From Asterionellopsis glacialis (taxonomy: Eukaryota > Bacillariophyta > Plagiogrammaphyceae > Rhaphoneidales > Asterionellopsidaceae), in assembly GCA_014885115.2 (NCBI GenBank), contig WKLE02003692.1, positions 3,525 to 22,475 of the forward strand: a stretch of 18,951 bases of DNA, given 5' to 3'. Each line of letters opens with the position of its first letter. Position 1 is the first letter of the stretch. Positions 8,046 through 16,552 of this stretch are shown here, piece after piece. The translations under genes and the position numbers were made by a program. The notes under the pieces are model-generated. The model was not told the origin of the DNA. It made no database searches and was given only the letters and a program-made list of their open reading frames with translations.

Positions 8046-10706
8046 ATGGTTCGTGTATTTATTAAAGGTGGTGTGTGGAAGAATAGTGAAGATGAAATTC
8101 TCAAGGCGGCTGTTATGAAATATGGCAAACAACAATGGGCCCGTGTCGCATCCTTGTTGAATCGCAAGTCCGCCAAGCAATGCAAGGCACGATGGTTTGA
8201 ATGGTTAGATCCCTCTGTACGAAAGGTGGAATGGTCGCGACAAGAAGAAGAAAAATTATTGCATTTGGCGAAATTAATGCCAGCTCAATGGAAAACAATT
8301 GGTCCCCTCATTGGACGGACAGCGACACAATGTCAAGAACACTACGAACAATTGTTGGATGAAGCTGCCGCGTCCTCCCAAGACGTCGACGTCAAAAAGG
8401 CTGCAGATGCCTCACAGGAATTACGTCAACGTACACAACAAGCCTTGAGACCTGGACAAATTGATTCCCATCCGGAAACCAAACCTGCTCGTCCCGATCC
8501 CATTGATATGGACGAAGATGAAATTGAAATGTTACAAGAAGCACGAGCTCGATTGGCCAATACGCAGGGTAAAAAGGCCAAACGCAAGGCACGGGAGAAA
8601 ATGTTAGCCGAAGCCAAACGGTTGGCCGATTTACAGAAACGGAGAGAATTGAAGCAAGCTGGATTATTAAGTGATAAGGCTCGGAAAAAGGTATCGCGTC
8701 GGACCAAAAATAAAGATATTGATTTAGGTGTGGAAATACCCTTTCACAAACCTGCACCTGCAGGTTTTCATGATGTCTCGGACGAAGTTGAACGGACGAA
8801 TTTAATCCAACAGCGTCGTCTCAAGGATGTGGATTATAAAAAATTAAATGAAAATGAATATAGATCACGTGACCGAGATGCCAAAAATGCCCAACGTCGA
8901 GAGGAAGCACGTTTACGAAACTTGGAACGGTCCAATATGCAATATGTTGTAGCTCAAGTATCCAAAACTAATGATCCATTAGTGACCAAAGCCAAACGGG
9001 GTATATTAGACCTTCCTGCACCCCAAGTAAGTGATGTGGAATTACAAGAATTATCAAAATTACAAACATCCATTGCCAAATCCAATGCCGAACAACTTGA
9101 AGCTGCAGATACTTCTGCGAATTCTGCAACAGGTGCCTTATTGGGCGATTACAGTGATCGTCCATTACCTACACCCATGAGAACACCCATGACATTGTCG
9201 TCTACTGGAGGAGGAGGAAGAACGAAGCAAGAAAGTATATTACGTGAGGCAAGTAATTTACGAATGTTGGAAACAGGACAAACACCCCTGTTGGGTGGTG
9301 AAAATCCAGAATTATTGGTCAAGGAAACTTCTGCTGGCAATGGCAGTGGTACTGCAGATGCCGTATCTACAACTCTTCATGCGGCAACACCCATGATGAA
9401 GGATCGTTCGTCTTTGAGTCAAACACCCATGTCGGTAGTTGTACCACGAGATGAATTAGGCTTAAACCGTCCTAAATCAGAATTAAGAGCCAGTGGTGGT
9501 GGTGGTGGTGGAGATGATACCATGTCCTTGGTAGGTGGTAGTGGTGCATCTATTAGTGGATCAACTTTTGCCACATCCACTGTTCATACCATGTCCATTA
9601 AAGAATTAGCCCGTGAAGAACGCCGTGCAGCCAAACGTGCAAGAATTGAATTAGAACAAGCCTTGGCTGCCCTGCCTGCACCTCAATTTGAATATGATTT
9701 AGCTGTACCTGAAGATATGCAAGATGATGATGACGACGACGATGATATGAAAGTGGAAACTGTATCCATGGAACAAGATGCTGCTGATATTGATGCTGCA
9801 AAATATGAACAACAAAAACGTGATGCACAACGTTTATATGAAGCACGATCAAGTGTTATGAAACATAAAACAAAATTGCCAAGACCATTAGGGAGTGTCA
9901 CTGTATCGGATTCATTTTTTACCAACGATGATGATGACGATAATACTCAAGAGATTACCAGTAGTAGTAATGCGGAACGGTTGCTGTTGAATGAAATGAT
10001 TACCTTGATGCGTCATGATGCCTTTGCGTATCCAACGACACCAGTGGCAGGTGCAGATAACCATCAAGACAGTGATGGAAAGAAAAAAAAGAAAAAACGT
10101 AAAAAGGAAGAACAGGCTCCGCCGCCACAAATCATTCCTCAAGAAACAGCATTGGATTACATTCCTGAAGAATCTTTAGATTTAGCAAAGGATATGATCC
10201 AAACCGAAATGAAACAATTGATACAAGATAAAGTGACTCAAGTTATGATTGCTAATCCTCAAACGTTGAAAGATGACTCTGACGCTTTAGCATACTTATC
10301 AAAAGCGAACGTACAATCTTCCACACAGGGTGCTGCTGCTGCTAAGAGTAGTACTTCTTCTTCTTCGTACCAAGAGGAATTCAATTGTCTTCAAAAAGCA
10401 ACTGCAGCCATACGTAAGAAAAATGACAAATTAGAATCGAAATTGGGTGTCAAGAATGGCGGGTATGTGAAACGCTCCGAGGGTATACAACATCAAGTAT
10501 TAAATGACTTTGCACAATATCAAAATTCATGTATAGAACAATACGTCTTTCAAAATTTATCTTGGCATGAACAACAGGGTTCTAATCTACGAATTGGACA
10601 TCTTCAAAACCAGTTGGAGGAATTGGAATCCATGGAAAGTCAAGAACAAAAACAGTATGGCGATCTACTCGTAGAAAAGAAACGGCTCATGTTGAAACTT
10701 AAATGA
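8046..10706 (+). CDS. CDC5: CDC5/CEF1 (CDC5L) Myb-repeat splicing factor
   Basis: CDC5 is a core member of the Prp19 complex (NineTeen Complex) that is needed for spliceosome activation and acts in the nucleus. The single-exon gene encodes 886 aa, slightly longer than typical animal (about 800) and plant (about 840) proteins. Residues about 7-54 and 58-104 form two Myb/SANT repeats with the highly conserved FIKGGVWKNSEDEILKAAVM and KQCKARWFEWLDPS segments and the EWSRQEEEKLLHLAKLMP start of repeat 2. Then come a basic region with KKAKRKAREKMLAEAKRL, a Thr-Pro-rich middle typical of CDC5 (repeated TPM motifs), the SIKELAREERRAAKRARIE helix, acidic Asp runs (about 565 and 625), a lysine-rich stretch near 678-688, and a C-terminal coiled coil. 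The ATG follows the CAAC tract directly. A near-identical partial copy of codons 369-549 lies at 12139-12648. Confidence 0.96.
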   Translation: MVRVFIKGGVWKNSEDEILKAAVMKYGKQQWARVASLLNRKSAKQCKARWFEWLDPSVRKVEWSRQEEEKLLHLAKLMPAQWKTIGPLIGRTATQCQEHYEQLLDEAAASSQDVDVKKAADASQELRQRTQQALRPGQIDSHPETKPARPDPIDMDEDEIEMLQEARARLANTQGKKAKRKAREKMLAEAKRLADLQKRRELKQAGLLSDKARKKVSRRTKNKDIDLGVEIPFHKPAPAGFHDVSDEVERTNLIQQRRLKDVDYKKLNENEYRSRDRDAKNAQRREEARLRNLERSNMQYVVAQVSKTNDPLVTKAKRGILDLPAPQVSDVELQELSKLQTSIAKSNAEQLEAADTSANSATGALLGDYSDRPLPTPMRTPMTLSSTGGGGRTKQESILREASNLRMLETGQTPLLGGENPELLVKETSAGNGSGTADAVSTTLHAATPMMKDRSSLSQTPMSVVVPRDELGLNRPKSELRASGGGGGGDDTMSLVGGSGASISGSTFATSTVHTMSIKELAREERRAAKRARIELEQALAALPAPQFEYDLAVPEDMQDDDDDDDDMKVETVSMEQDAADIDAAKYEQQKRDAQRLYEARSSVMKHKTKLPRPLGSVTVSDSFFTNDDDDDNTQEITSSSNAERLLLNEMITLMRHDAFAYPTTPVAGADNHQDSDGKKKKKKRKKEEQAPPPQIIPQETALDYIPEESLDLAKDMIQTEMKQLIQDKVTQVMIANPQTLKDDSDALAYLSKANVQSSTQGAAAAKSSTSSSSYQEEFNCLQKATAAIRKKNDKLESKLGVKNGGYVKRSEGIQHQVLNDFAQYQNSCIEQYVFQNLSWHEQQGSNLRIGHLQNQLEELESMESQEQKQYGDLLVEKKRLMLKLK

Positions 10707-10770
10707 TCAAATAAACAAATAAATAACTTTCATCACCATACATTTCATCAACAATAACTGCGAAAAAATT
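10707..10770. other. CDC5 3' flank
   Basis: A short A-rich sequence with AATAAA-like stretches (for example AAATAAACAAATAAATAA) follows the CDC5 stop and may serve in polyadenylation. This is weak support only. Confidence 0.3.
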
Positions 10771-11056
10771 GCAGGGCACTACTCTTACAGTTCAAGACCA
10801 CTTGGAACTATTTTGGAACAAGATGATGATGACAACAATGACGAGGAGACGAATTTCTAAACAGAGATGAATCATGTAATCAAGGTGGCAAAGGTAGATC
10901 CTAATGGATCCGCTGTACAAGCCGGTGTTATGTTAGGAGATACAGTATACTTGTAGTTGTTGAAAATGCAAGTAATGAAAGAATTGATCATTAGAATCTG
11001 CGTTGGAATTTTTAAGCACGCACGAGCACCAAAAGTTGTCATGTGCGATTCAACGA
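10771..11056 (+). pseudogene. PDZ-domain relic
   Basis: PDZ domains bind C-terminal peptides of partner proteins. One frame from about 10771 reads RPLGTILEQDDDD, resembling the carboxylate-binding loop and the strand after it. After a TAA at 10858-10860 the same frame gives VIKVAKVDPNGSAVQAGVML followed by GDTVY, the very recognisable middle of a PDZ domain (GSA..AG...GD.V). The frame then stops at a TAG after VYL. The likely continuation (VVVENASNERI and later a CHVRFND-like strand) is in another frame with further stops. The match is by eye. The domain is clearly broken, so it is called a relic of a duplicated gene. Confidence 0.55.
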
Positions 11057-11258
11057 TCATGACTTCATGGATACGCTGTATGGGGATACGAGTATAGAAA
11101 TTATTTTTTATTTATATCTTGTTACGCTTGTAGTTGTTCCGACAGGTTCCAAATGAATAAGAAAAGAAATTGACCATTCACATCATGCCATTTTTGACTC
11201 TTCACAACCACACTGTTAGTCCCTTCCTCCGATACTGTATATCCTTTTGTGTCGTACC
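11057..11258. other. Intergenic, no gene seen
   Basis: This is short AT-rich sequence between the PDZ relic and the coiled-coil gene. Nothing recognisable is present. Confidence 0.4.
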
Positions 11259-11359
11259 TTACGATTTACAGTCATCCTCGTCTTCGTCTTCTTCAGGAGA
11301 GTCACCAGGAGTCTCATCCAGGGACTCAGATCTGATGGAAACATGGGACTTTTTACTTT
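11259..11359 (-). pseudogene. Possible out-of-frame acidic C-terminal tail of the coiled-coil gene
   Basis: One base-shift away from the coiled-coil frame, the minus strand reads SLDETPGDSPEEDEDEDD and ends at TAA 11261-11259. Such an acidic, Ser/Pro-containing tail looks like real protein. The frame is also open upstream across the TAG at 11360-11362. A single indel or an unrecognised splice would join it. The opposite strand is Ser-rich here, so chance is possible. Confidence 0.3.
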
Positions 11360-11830
11360 CTACTTGTTGAGCTTTCGGAAGCAGTTGGCAATTCCCCTGC
11401 CATTGTTTCCTTTGAGAGAAGAACGGGTAATCATACGGTGTGACCTGGCTTTTGGGGCATTGGCCAACTTGCGGCGCAAGTCGGAAATTTCTACCTTGAG
11501 TTCGTAATTATCTTCCTCCAGATTTGAGACAGTTACCACCAAAGTTGTTAATAACGAATTTTGGTTGGCTTGTTCCCGCTTGATTTGATCAATATCGGTC
11601 GCGCATTGGGTAATCTGGGCAGTGGGAGTGGGGGCTCTTTTGGAAAAGGACTGTGCAAAAAAAGAGTGGACGGCATCAGAAATCAAACCAAAAAAAATTA
11701 AGGACAGTACAATTCAACAAAATAGATGGGTTCCACTTACCCTCTTGGATTCACCTACTGCCCGAGCTTCCCAGAGCCCCTGGGCTCTAAGGTTGAGTTG
11801 AAGAGGTGGAGAAGTAGGCTTTGTCGTCAT
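11360..11830 (-). CDS. Small coiled-coil protein, two exons, function unknown
   Basis: I do not recognise the family. Exon 1 runs 11830-11741 (ATG at 11830-11828, 30 codons) and ends AAGAGG before GTAAGT. Exon 2 runs 11650-11360 (96 codons plus TAG) after a TTTTTTTGCACAG acceptor. The junction is phase 0 and the product is 126 aa. Residues about 45-95 are rich in heptad-like spacing (DIDQIKREQANQNSLLTTL, then SNLEEDNYELKVEISDLRRK), a convincing parallel coiled coil or leucine zipper. The tail is basic. There is no signal peptide and no membrane segment. After the TAG, a different frame carries an acidic Ser/Glu/Asp tail to 11259, so the gene may have suffered a frameshift or have a different 3' splice. 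It stands alone between the PDZ relic and the CDC5 copy. Confidence 0.55.
11651..11740 (-). other. Intron of the small coiled-coil gene
   Basis: The 90-nt intron has GTAAGT at the donor (11740-11735), a T-rich tract and GCACAG at the acceptor (ending 11651). It is phase 0 and AT-rich compared with the flanking exons. Confidence 0.65.
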
Positions 11831-12081
11831 GGTTGCTGATACGGGTTTGGTTGTCGTGGCGTCGATTCTTTGGAAATCAAAATGCAATCAACTAAAGGTG
11901 CAAATTATGAGCGGCAAATAAAAACGCCCAAAAAAAGAAGTGTCCGTTATCGGCTCCATTTTGAGTTTCCATGGAACAAAAAATGTGTCAATCGTGGAAA
12001 GTACAAACAATGTCCAACTTTAAGTCACAAAGTATTGATATGTCTTGCTTACGTACAACTGGTATGGTTTGTGTATATCTC
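11831..12081. other. Upstream region of the coiled-coil gene, no other gene seen
   Basis: This is AT-rich sequence between the minus-strand ATG at 11830 and the direct repeat at 12082. An open frame on the plus strand shows no recognisable feature. Confidence 0.4.
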
Positions 12082-12124
12082 TAAATTCTCTTTGCATGAA
12101 TTTGTCTTGCTCTACGGAAGCCTA
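12082..12124 (+). repeat. Left 43-bp direct repeat flanking the CDC5 copy
   Basis: This sequence matches 13106-13148 at 40 of 43 positions in the same orientation (core TGCATGAATTTGTC, then TGCTCTA and GGAAGCCTA). It lies 14 bp before the CDC5-derived segment. It could mark the edge of an inserted or duplicated block of about 1 kb. Confidence 0.8.
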
Positions 12125-12138
12125 TAGTGATTACCAGG

Positions 12139-12666
12139 TACAGTGACCGTCCATTACCTACACCCATGACATTGTCGTCTACTGGAGGAGGAGGAAGAAC
12201 GAAGCAAGAAAGTATATTACGTGAGGCAAGTATTTTACGAATGTTGGAAACAGGACAAACACCCCTGTTGGGTGGTGAAAATCCAGAATCTTCGGCTGGA
12301 AATGGCAGTGGTACTGCAGATGCCGTATCTACAACTCTTCATGTGGCAACACCCATGATGAAGGATCGTTCGTCTTTGAGTCAAACACCCATGTCGGTAG
12401 TTGTACCACAAGATGAATTAGGCTTAAACCGTCCTAAATCAGAATTAAGATCCAGTGGTGGTGGTGGAGATGATACCATGTCCTTGGTAGGTGGTAGTGG
12501 TGCATCTATTAGTGGATCAACTTTTGCCACATCCACTGTTCATACCATGTCCATTAAAGAATTAGCCCGTGAAGAACGCCGTGCAGCCAAACGTGCAAGA
12601 ATTGAATTAGAACAAGCCTTGGCTGCCCTGCCTGCACCTCAATTTGAAGAAGACCTGCATGATTGA
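12139..12666 (+). pseudogene. Partial duplicate of CDC5 (middle region only)
   Basis: 12139-12648 is nearly identical to 9150-9692 of the CDC5 gene (codons 369-549). I count about eight substitutions and three deletions of 12, 15 and 6 nt, all multiples of three, so the frame is kept. The copy ends at the sequence TCAATTTGAA and runs six more codons, mostly of foreign sequence, to TGA at 12664-12666. The Myb repeats, N-terminus and C-terminal coiled coil are absent. No in-frame ATG precedes the homology; the first internal ATG is at 12166. It has no poly(A) tail, so nothing points to retroposition. It is most likely a non-functional duplicated fragment, although the open frame of about 170 codons leaves a truncated peptide possible. 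Confidence 0.93.
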
Positions 12667-13105
12667 TGGTGAGAATGAATTCTTCCACCTCATTTTTGGT
12701 GTGGGTTGCTTGAATGGTAGTTCTTCTGTTCGAAGAACCGTCGTCAGATGAGGAAAGTGCCCACAACAATGACAGCTGCTGATGGTTGTTCATATAGCTT
12801 CTAGACTGAAAGCAGTCAAAAACCAAGAAACCCAACAATCAATTAATATCTTGCAATGGCTATGGAGTGTTATGGTTTGTTGTTGAGTACAGAAAAGGGA
12901 ACGGACTGGAACAACAATAATGAAAGCTTTTTTTTGGCGCAAACAATTCATTGCAGGTTTTCAGAATTTCAGGTTTTTGCTTTTGATCATGACACAGGGG
13001 TGTGTACAGCCGGGTTCTAATTGACTCAAAAAACAAAAAAGGCCTGTGTTAGATCCTACATAATTTCAGAATTTCATCTTTTTGGAGAGATCATGACACA
13101 TCCAG
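12667..13105. other. Unique sequence inside the repeat-bounded block
   Basis: No gene is recognised. A minus-strand frame from about 12838 to 12667 reads SLLWALSSSDDGSSNRRTTI and NEVEEFILTINHAG, which looks weakly protein-like and could be a relic of another captured gene. A T run lies near 12930. Two related segments (12960-12996 and 13065-13100) occur at its right end. Confidence 0.35.
12960..13100 (+). repeat. Pair of imperfect direct repeats around TTCAGAATTTCA...GATCATGACACA
   Basis: Positions 12960-12996 and 13065-13100 share TTCAGAATTTCA, a T-rich centre, and GATCATGACACA, with mismatches and one base of length difference between. This suggests an old local duplication. Confidence 0.6.
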
Positions 13106-13148
13106 TAAATTCTCTATGCATGAATTTGTCATGCTCTATGGAAGCCTA
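13106..13148 (+). repeat. Right 43-bp direct repeat flanking the CDC5 copy
   Basis: This is the partner of 12082-12124 with three mismatches. The start-to-start distance is 1024 bp. Sequence beyond the 43 bp does not match on either side. Confidence 0.8.
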
Positions 13149-14350
13149 AATGTCAAGTCTTTGGAAATTATATATTCCAAAATATCATTTAAATATCTAT
13201 TTCAACACAAGATTCATTATAGGTAGGAATAGTACCAGAAAATTAGATTTTATTTTAAAATAATTATTGAGAGAGTATCTCAGCCTATCATAGCATCAGA
13301 CATTACAATACAAGTGGGGCATCACAAATCACTCAAAATTAATAATTACTAGTACTGTAGGTCCTAATATTTATTCTAATCATGATAGAGTACAATGTCA
13401 TCTTATCATAGCAACAGTATAATACAAGTGGGGCATCACAAGGTTGTGATGAAGTTGTCTTGGTTAAATATCTATCCATGGTTGTTTTATCATCATTATT
13501 ATCATTGTCGTTGGTGTTATCCTTCTAGTAAACTTCTTATGTTGGGGTTGAAAGAGTATTTCAAAATATGCAAATACTGGTGAATTTTTATTGTCCGTCA
13601 CATGATGGGAATGGCGGTGAGGAAAATTGGAAAAACCTCAAGTGTAGTAAGAAGTAATAAATTGTATTGATGTTTCTTAGTGAATGCAATTTCTAACATT
13701 ATTGACATGTTGTATCATGATATGAAAGGTTTCTGGTATATCTCTTAGGTATTCCATGAAGGAATTGGATGGCCATCAAAGGAGAAATTTGCTGTCTTTT
13801 TCAGGTGCACCAGCAATATATGAAGCATTACACAAGCGCCAACCCAGATAGATTTATCTGTGATATTGTAAACAGTGGATGCTATATGCTGAAGATGTTT
13901 AGATACATGTTGTGCTTTTATGAGAACTGGTGGTGACAAAGGAGAGAGTTAAAAGAATGATAAAGGGTGATCCTCAAGCAAGTTCTTGGAATGCAGGAAC
14001 CTTTTATGTATGCAGAGATATGCACAAACCAGACAATGGAATGGGTCTTTCTCATTACAAGAGAAAAATTTTATTTCACCTTTAATACCATTTTTTTTAA
14101 ATTGCCAGCAATATTACACATGGGTGATGTTAGTAAGGCTAAGGTGGTGTGCCCTATGCTGCTAGTGTCAATGGCAGCACAACACAACCATCAGATAATC
14201 AACACACAAAAGAAAAGAAGACTTTTATTTGGTGGTGAAACTTATGAGCTTAGTTTAATCCAGAGAAGATCCAGCAATTTAGTAAGAAGTAAAAAATCAG
14301 GAAATATTAGTAAATGGTAAATTTGTGGAGTCTATCTGCTTGTCCATGCA
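13149..14350. other. AT-rich region without a recognised gene
   Basis: Open frames here are short or lack family signals. A minus-strand stretch at 13939-13745 (HPIPSW near its end) and a plus-strand frame at 13967-14320 are not recognised. The right part should include the 3' untranslated region and possibly the 3' LTR of the gypsy element, but with the other LTR outside the window it cannot be delimited. Confidence 0.4.
13286..13441 (+). repeat. Pair of imperfect direct repeats ending AATACAAGTGGGGCATCACAA
   Basis: 13286-13327 and 13404-13441 share TATCATAGCA, a CAG-containing middle and a 20-bp-class identical end (ATACAAGTGGGGCATCACAA). They are about 117 bp apart and diverged in the centre. 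They may be remnants of a repeated element. Confidence 0.7.
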
Positions 14351-15432
14351 TCAATCAACCACCCTCAAGAGTGTCCTACAGGGAGTGCAATTCATTTGCT
14401 TCTGTGTGTGTTTGTAGTACGGAGTTACACAATGAATGTTAAGTGTCTCTTCTATAATGCCTCTATGGATGTGCACAGTACCATTTATAAATACTTGAAG
14501 CCCTTCATGAGGACCTGTATGAGGACAGCCCATCTTAGGCACTATTCCTGGCTTCTCTAAGGTAACGAGGTCACCTACAGAATATATGTGGTGTTGCCAG
14601 TTGTGATTTTCTCTTTGGTTGTTTTTGTTCATGAATGTTTGTTTCTTGTTATGGATACGTGCCCAATTTGCTCTAAATGCAATTGGTAGTAGCATGTCAT
14701 ATCCAAATACTAATTATCCTGGTGTGGCTTCTAGCATAGTATGGTAAGCACTGCCTATAGCCCATGCTACCAAACTAAGTATGTTATCCCATAGTTCATC
14801 ATCTCCTATAGTAGGTGGATTGGCGGATTCACTTATATCAAGTGCAAGTAGGGAGTTACCTATAACTTGGTGTATGCACTCAATGATACTGTTTGATTGG
14901 GGATAATAAGTAGTAGTTGGCTTTTTACTAAGTCTGAAGTTCATCCGTGTCTTTTCAAAGATACCTTTAAACTCTGAGCTGTTGTCATATCCTACGTATC
15001 TTGGGCGTGGATACTGGCATAACCATGCAGAGTGGAATGCTTCTATTATGGTGTCAGCTATTTTGTCTTTAATTGCTTTGATTTTGAACCAGCCTGTGGC
15101 AGGATTGATCATGGTAAGACATTGTAGTGCTTGGGTGCCTGAATTGGATTTAATAGTATATTTTCCAATTAGGTCTATATGGACTTGTTCCCATTTCAGG
15201 ATTTCAGCCTCTTTAGGAGGTAAGTGTCCATATTTTTTATGTTGCTTTTTACACAGCTGACATTGTTTGCATGTCTTGCAGAAGTTCTGTACATGCTTTC
15301 TTAGCCTGGGCCAAGTAAAGTGTTGTTGTATGGTTGCTTTTGTATGTGATTCACCTGGATGTGCTAGGTATTCATGATACCATGCTACAACACATTGTTG
15401 AAGTTTCTATGGGATGTATATTTTACCTTTGA
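14351..15432 (-). pseudogene. Gypsy integrase with zinc domain, DDE core and GPY/F-like tail
   Basis: This region inserts the cDNA copy. From about 15432 the frame reads through the HHCC zinc domain (WYHEYLAHPGESH, then CKTCKQCQLCK), the first catalytic Asp in QVHIDLIGKY, the second in YVGYDNSSEFKG and the Glu in SNSIIECIHQV, so the DDE triad is kept. A GPY/F-like module with GPHEGLQVFINGTVHIHRG and PYYK follows near the end, and the frame stops at TAG-free sequence until 14353-14351. A TAG interrupts at 15409-15407 (after YIP) and a TAA at 14716-14714 (after EATPG), both plausible single-base changes from Glu or Gln codons. The domain is recognisable over its full length but broken. Confidence 0.88.
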
Positions 15433-15640
15433 AATGTATGAGAGATGAGAGGTTGGCCTTCAACTTCTCTAGTCATGAACGTACCAGGTTTGGCATTGCG
15501 CATTAGTTTCCTAAACGTTCTATCTTTTTGTTGGTGCATCCTAATTAAAGGAGGGAATATCAGAAATGCTGTTTCTTTGATTTCCTGTAGGGTTTTTGGA
15601 TACACTTCCATGATGTTAATAAGTTCTGGTACTTATCATA
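15423..15640 (-). pseudogene. Gypsy RNase H-integrase linker, shifted frame
   Basis: Between RNase H and the integrase zinc domain the coding sequence lies in a different frame (ELINIMEVYPKTLQEIKETA onward), ending at TAA 15425-15423. The shift into it occurs near 15630, and the shift back near 15432, where an extra base in CATTTCAAAGG restores FKGKIYIP. Two small indels explain this. Confidence 0.7.
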
Positions 15641-16552
15641 GTTGTCATCATCATCTTCTGCCCATCTTGCATCTAATCGTGAAAGTGCATCAGCAATGAC
15701 GTTTTGTTCACCAGCAATATGGATGAATTCTGCACTGTATTCTTCTAGCATCATACACCATCTGCATACTTGATCCCTAGCAAGTTTATCATACAATATG
15801 TTCTTATGGTCCATATGCTGTACTATTAACTTTTGACCCCATAGTATGTTTTTGAATTCCTTAAGTGTCTCTACTATAGATAGTAGTTCTTGTTTGCCAG
15901 TAGTGTATTTCTTCTGATCTTTTAGTTTTCTACTATAGAACACAAGGGGCTTATCATCTTGCATGATAACCACACCTAGTTGATAGTTGCTTGCATCAGT
16001 ATATATATGGAATTCTTTCTCAAAGTCAGGGAATGCTAATAGCATTTCTCTACTTATGGCTTCTTTTATCTTTTCAAAAGCTTTTTGACAGGAACTATCC
16101 CATACAAACTTGCCCGTGTTTGATAACATAGCCATAAGTGGGGCTAGGATGTGACTTTGTCTTTGCCACATATCGCAATAGTAGTTAACCATGCCTAAGA
16201 ATTTCCTTAATTGGCATTTAGTCTTAGGAGGCTCTAAACATTGTATCACTTCCACTTTCTTAGACTGTGGTTGGATACCTTCGTGGGTTAACCAATAGCC
16301 TAGATATTCTATCTGGGACATGGCAAAATGTGATTTGTTCATGTTGACTACAAAATCAGCTTTAGTTAGGCAGGCAAGTACCGCATCAACTTTGCTGGCA
16401 TGGTCTACATAGGTGGCACTTGACATGATTAAAATATTGTCTATATATGCCTGTGCAAATTCTAGGTCACCTAGTATATTGCTTATGATTTTTTGAAAGA
16501 TATCAGGGCTGTTGGTTATACCCATAGGAAGGTGTTTATACCTATATTTACC
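15560..16552 (-). pseudogene. Gypsy reverse transcriptase (palm) and RNase H
   Basis: This continues the RT of the preceding entry in the same frame after the TGA at 16555-16553. LPMGITNSPDIFQ is RT motif B-like. The catalytic box reads AYIDNILIM where the family has Y-x-D-D, so the second catalytic Asp is Asn. Then come the connection region (LRKFLGMVNYY) and RNase H with HIYTDASN, GKQELLSIVETL and MDHKN, keeping the three acidic residues. The frame ends at TAG/TAA-containing sequence near 15560 after a frameshift at about 15630. It is inactive by both the stop and the changed YxDD. Confidence 0.9.

Noticed and set aside
8113..9925. Several minus-strand open frames of 60-120 codons across CDC5
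   Set aside because: They are shadows of the strongly conserved CDC5 coding sequence on the plus strand.
12139..12666. Processed retrocopy of CDC5
   Set aside because: CDC5 has no intron to lose here, the copy is internal and not 3'-anchored, and there is no poly(A) tail or flanking target duplication close to its ends.
13745..13939. A 64-codon minus-strand frame that looks slightly protein-like
   Set aside because: Too short, bounded by stops and with no motif that I recognise. It could be a transposon relic but cannot be supported.
13967..14320. A 117-codon plus-strand open frame in the AT-rich region
   Set aside because: No family signal, AT-driven composition, and position in the probable 3' end of the minus-strand gypsy element. 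Not supported as a gene.
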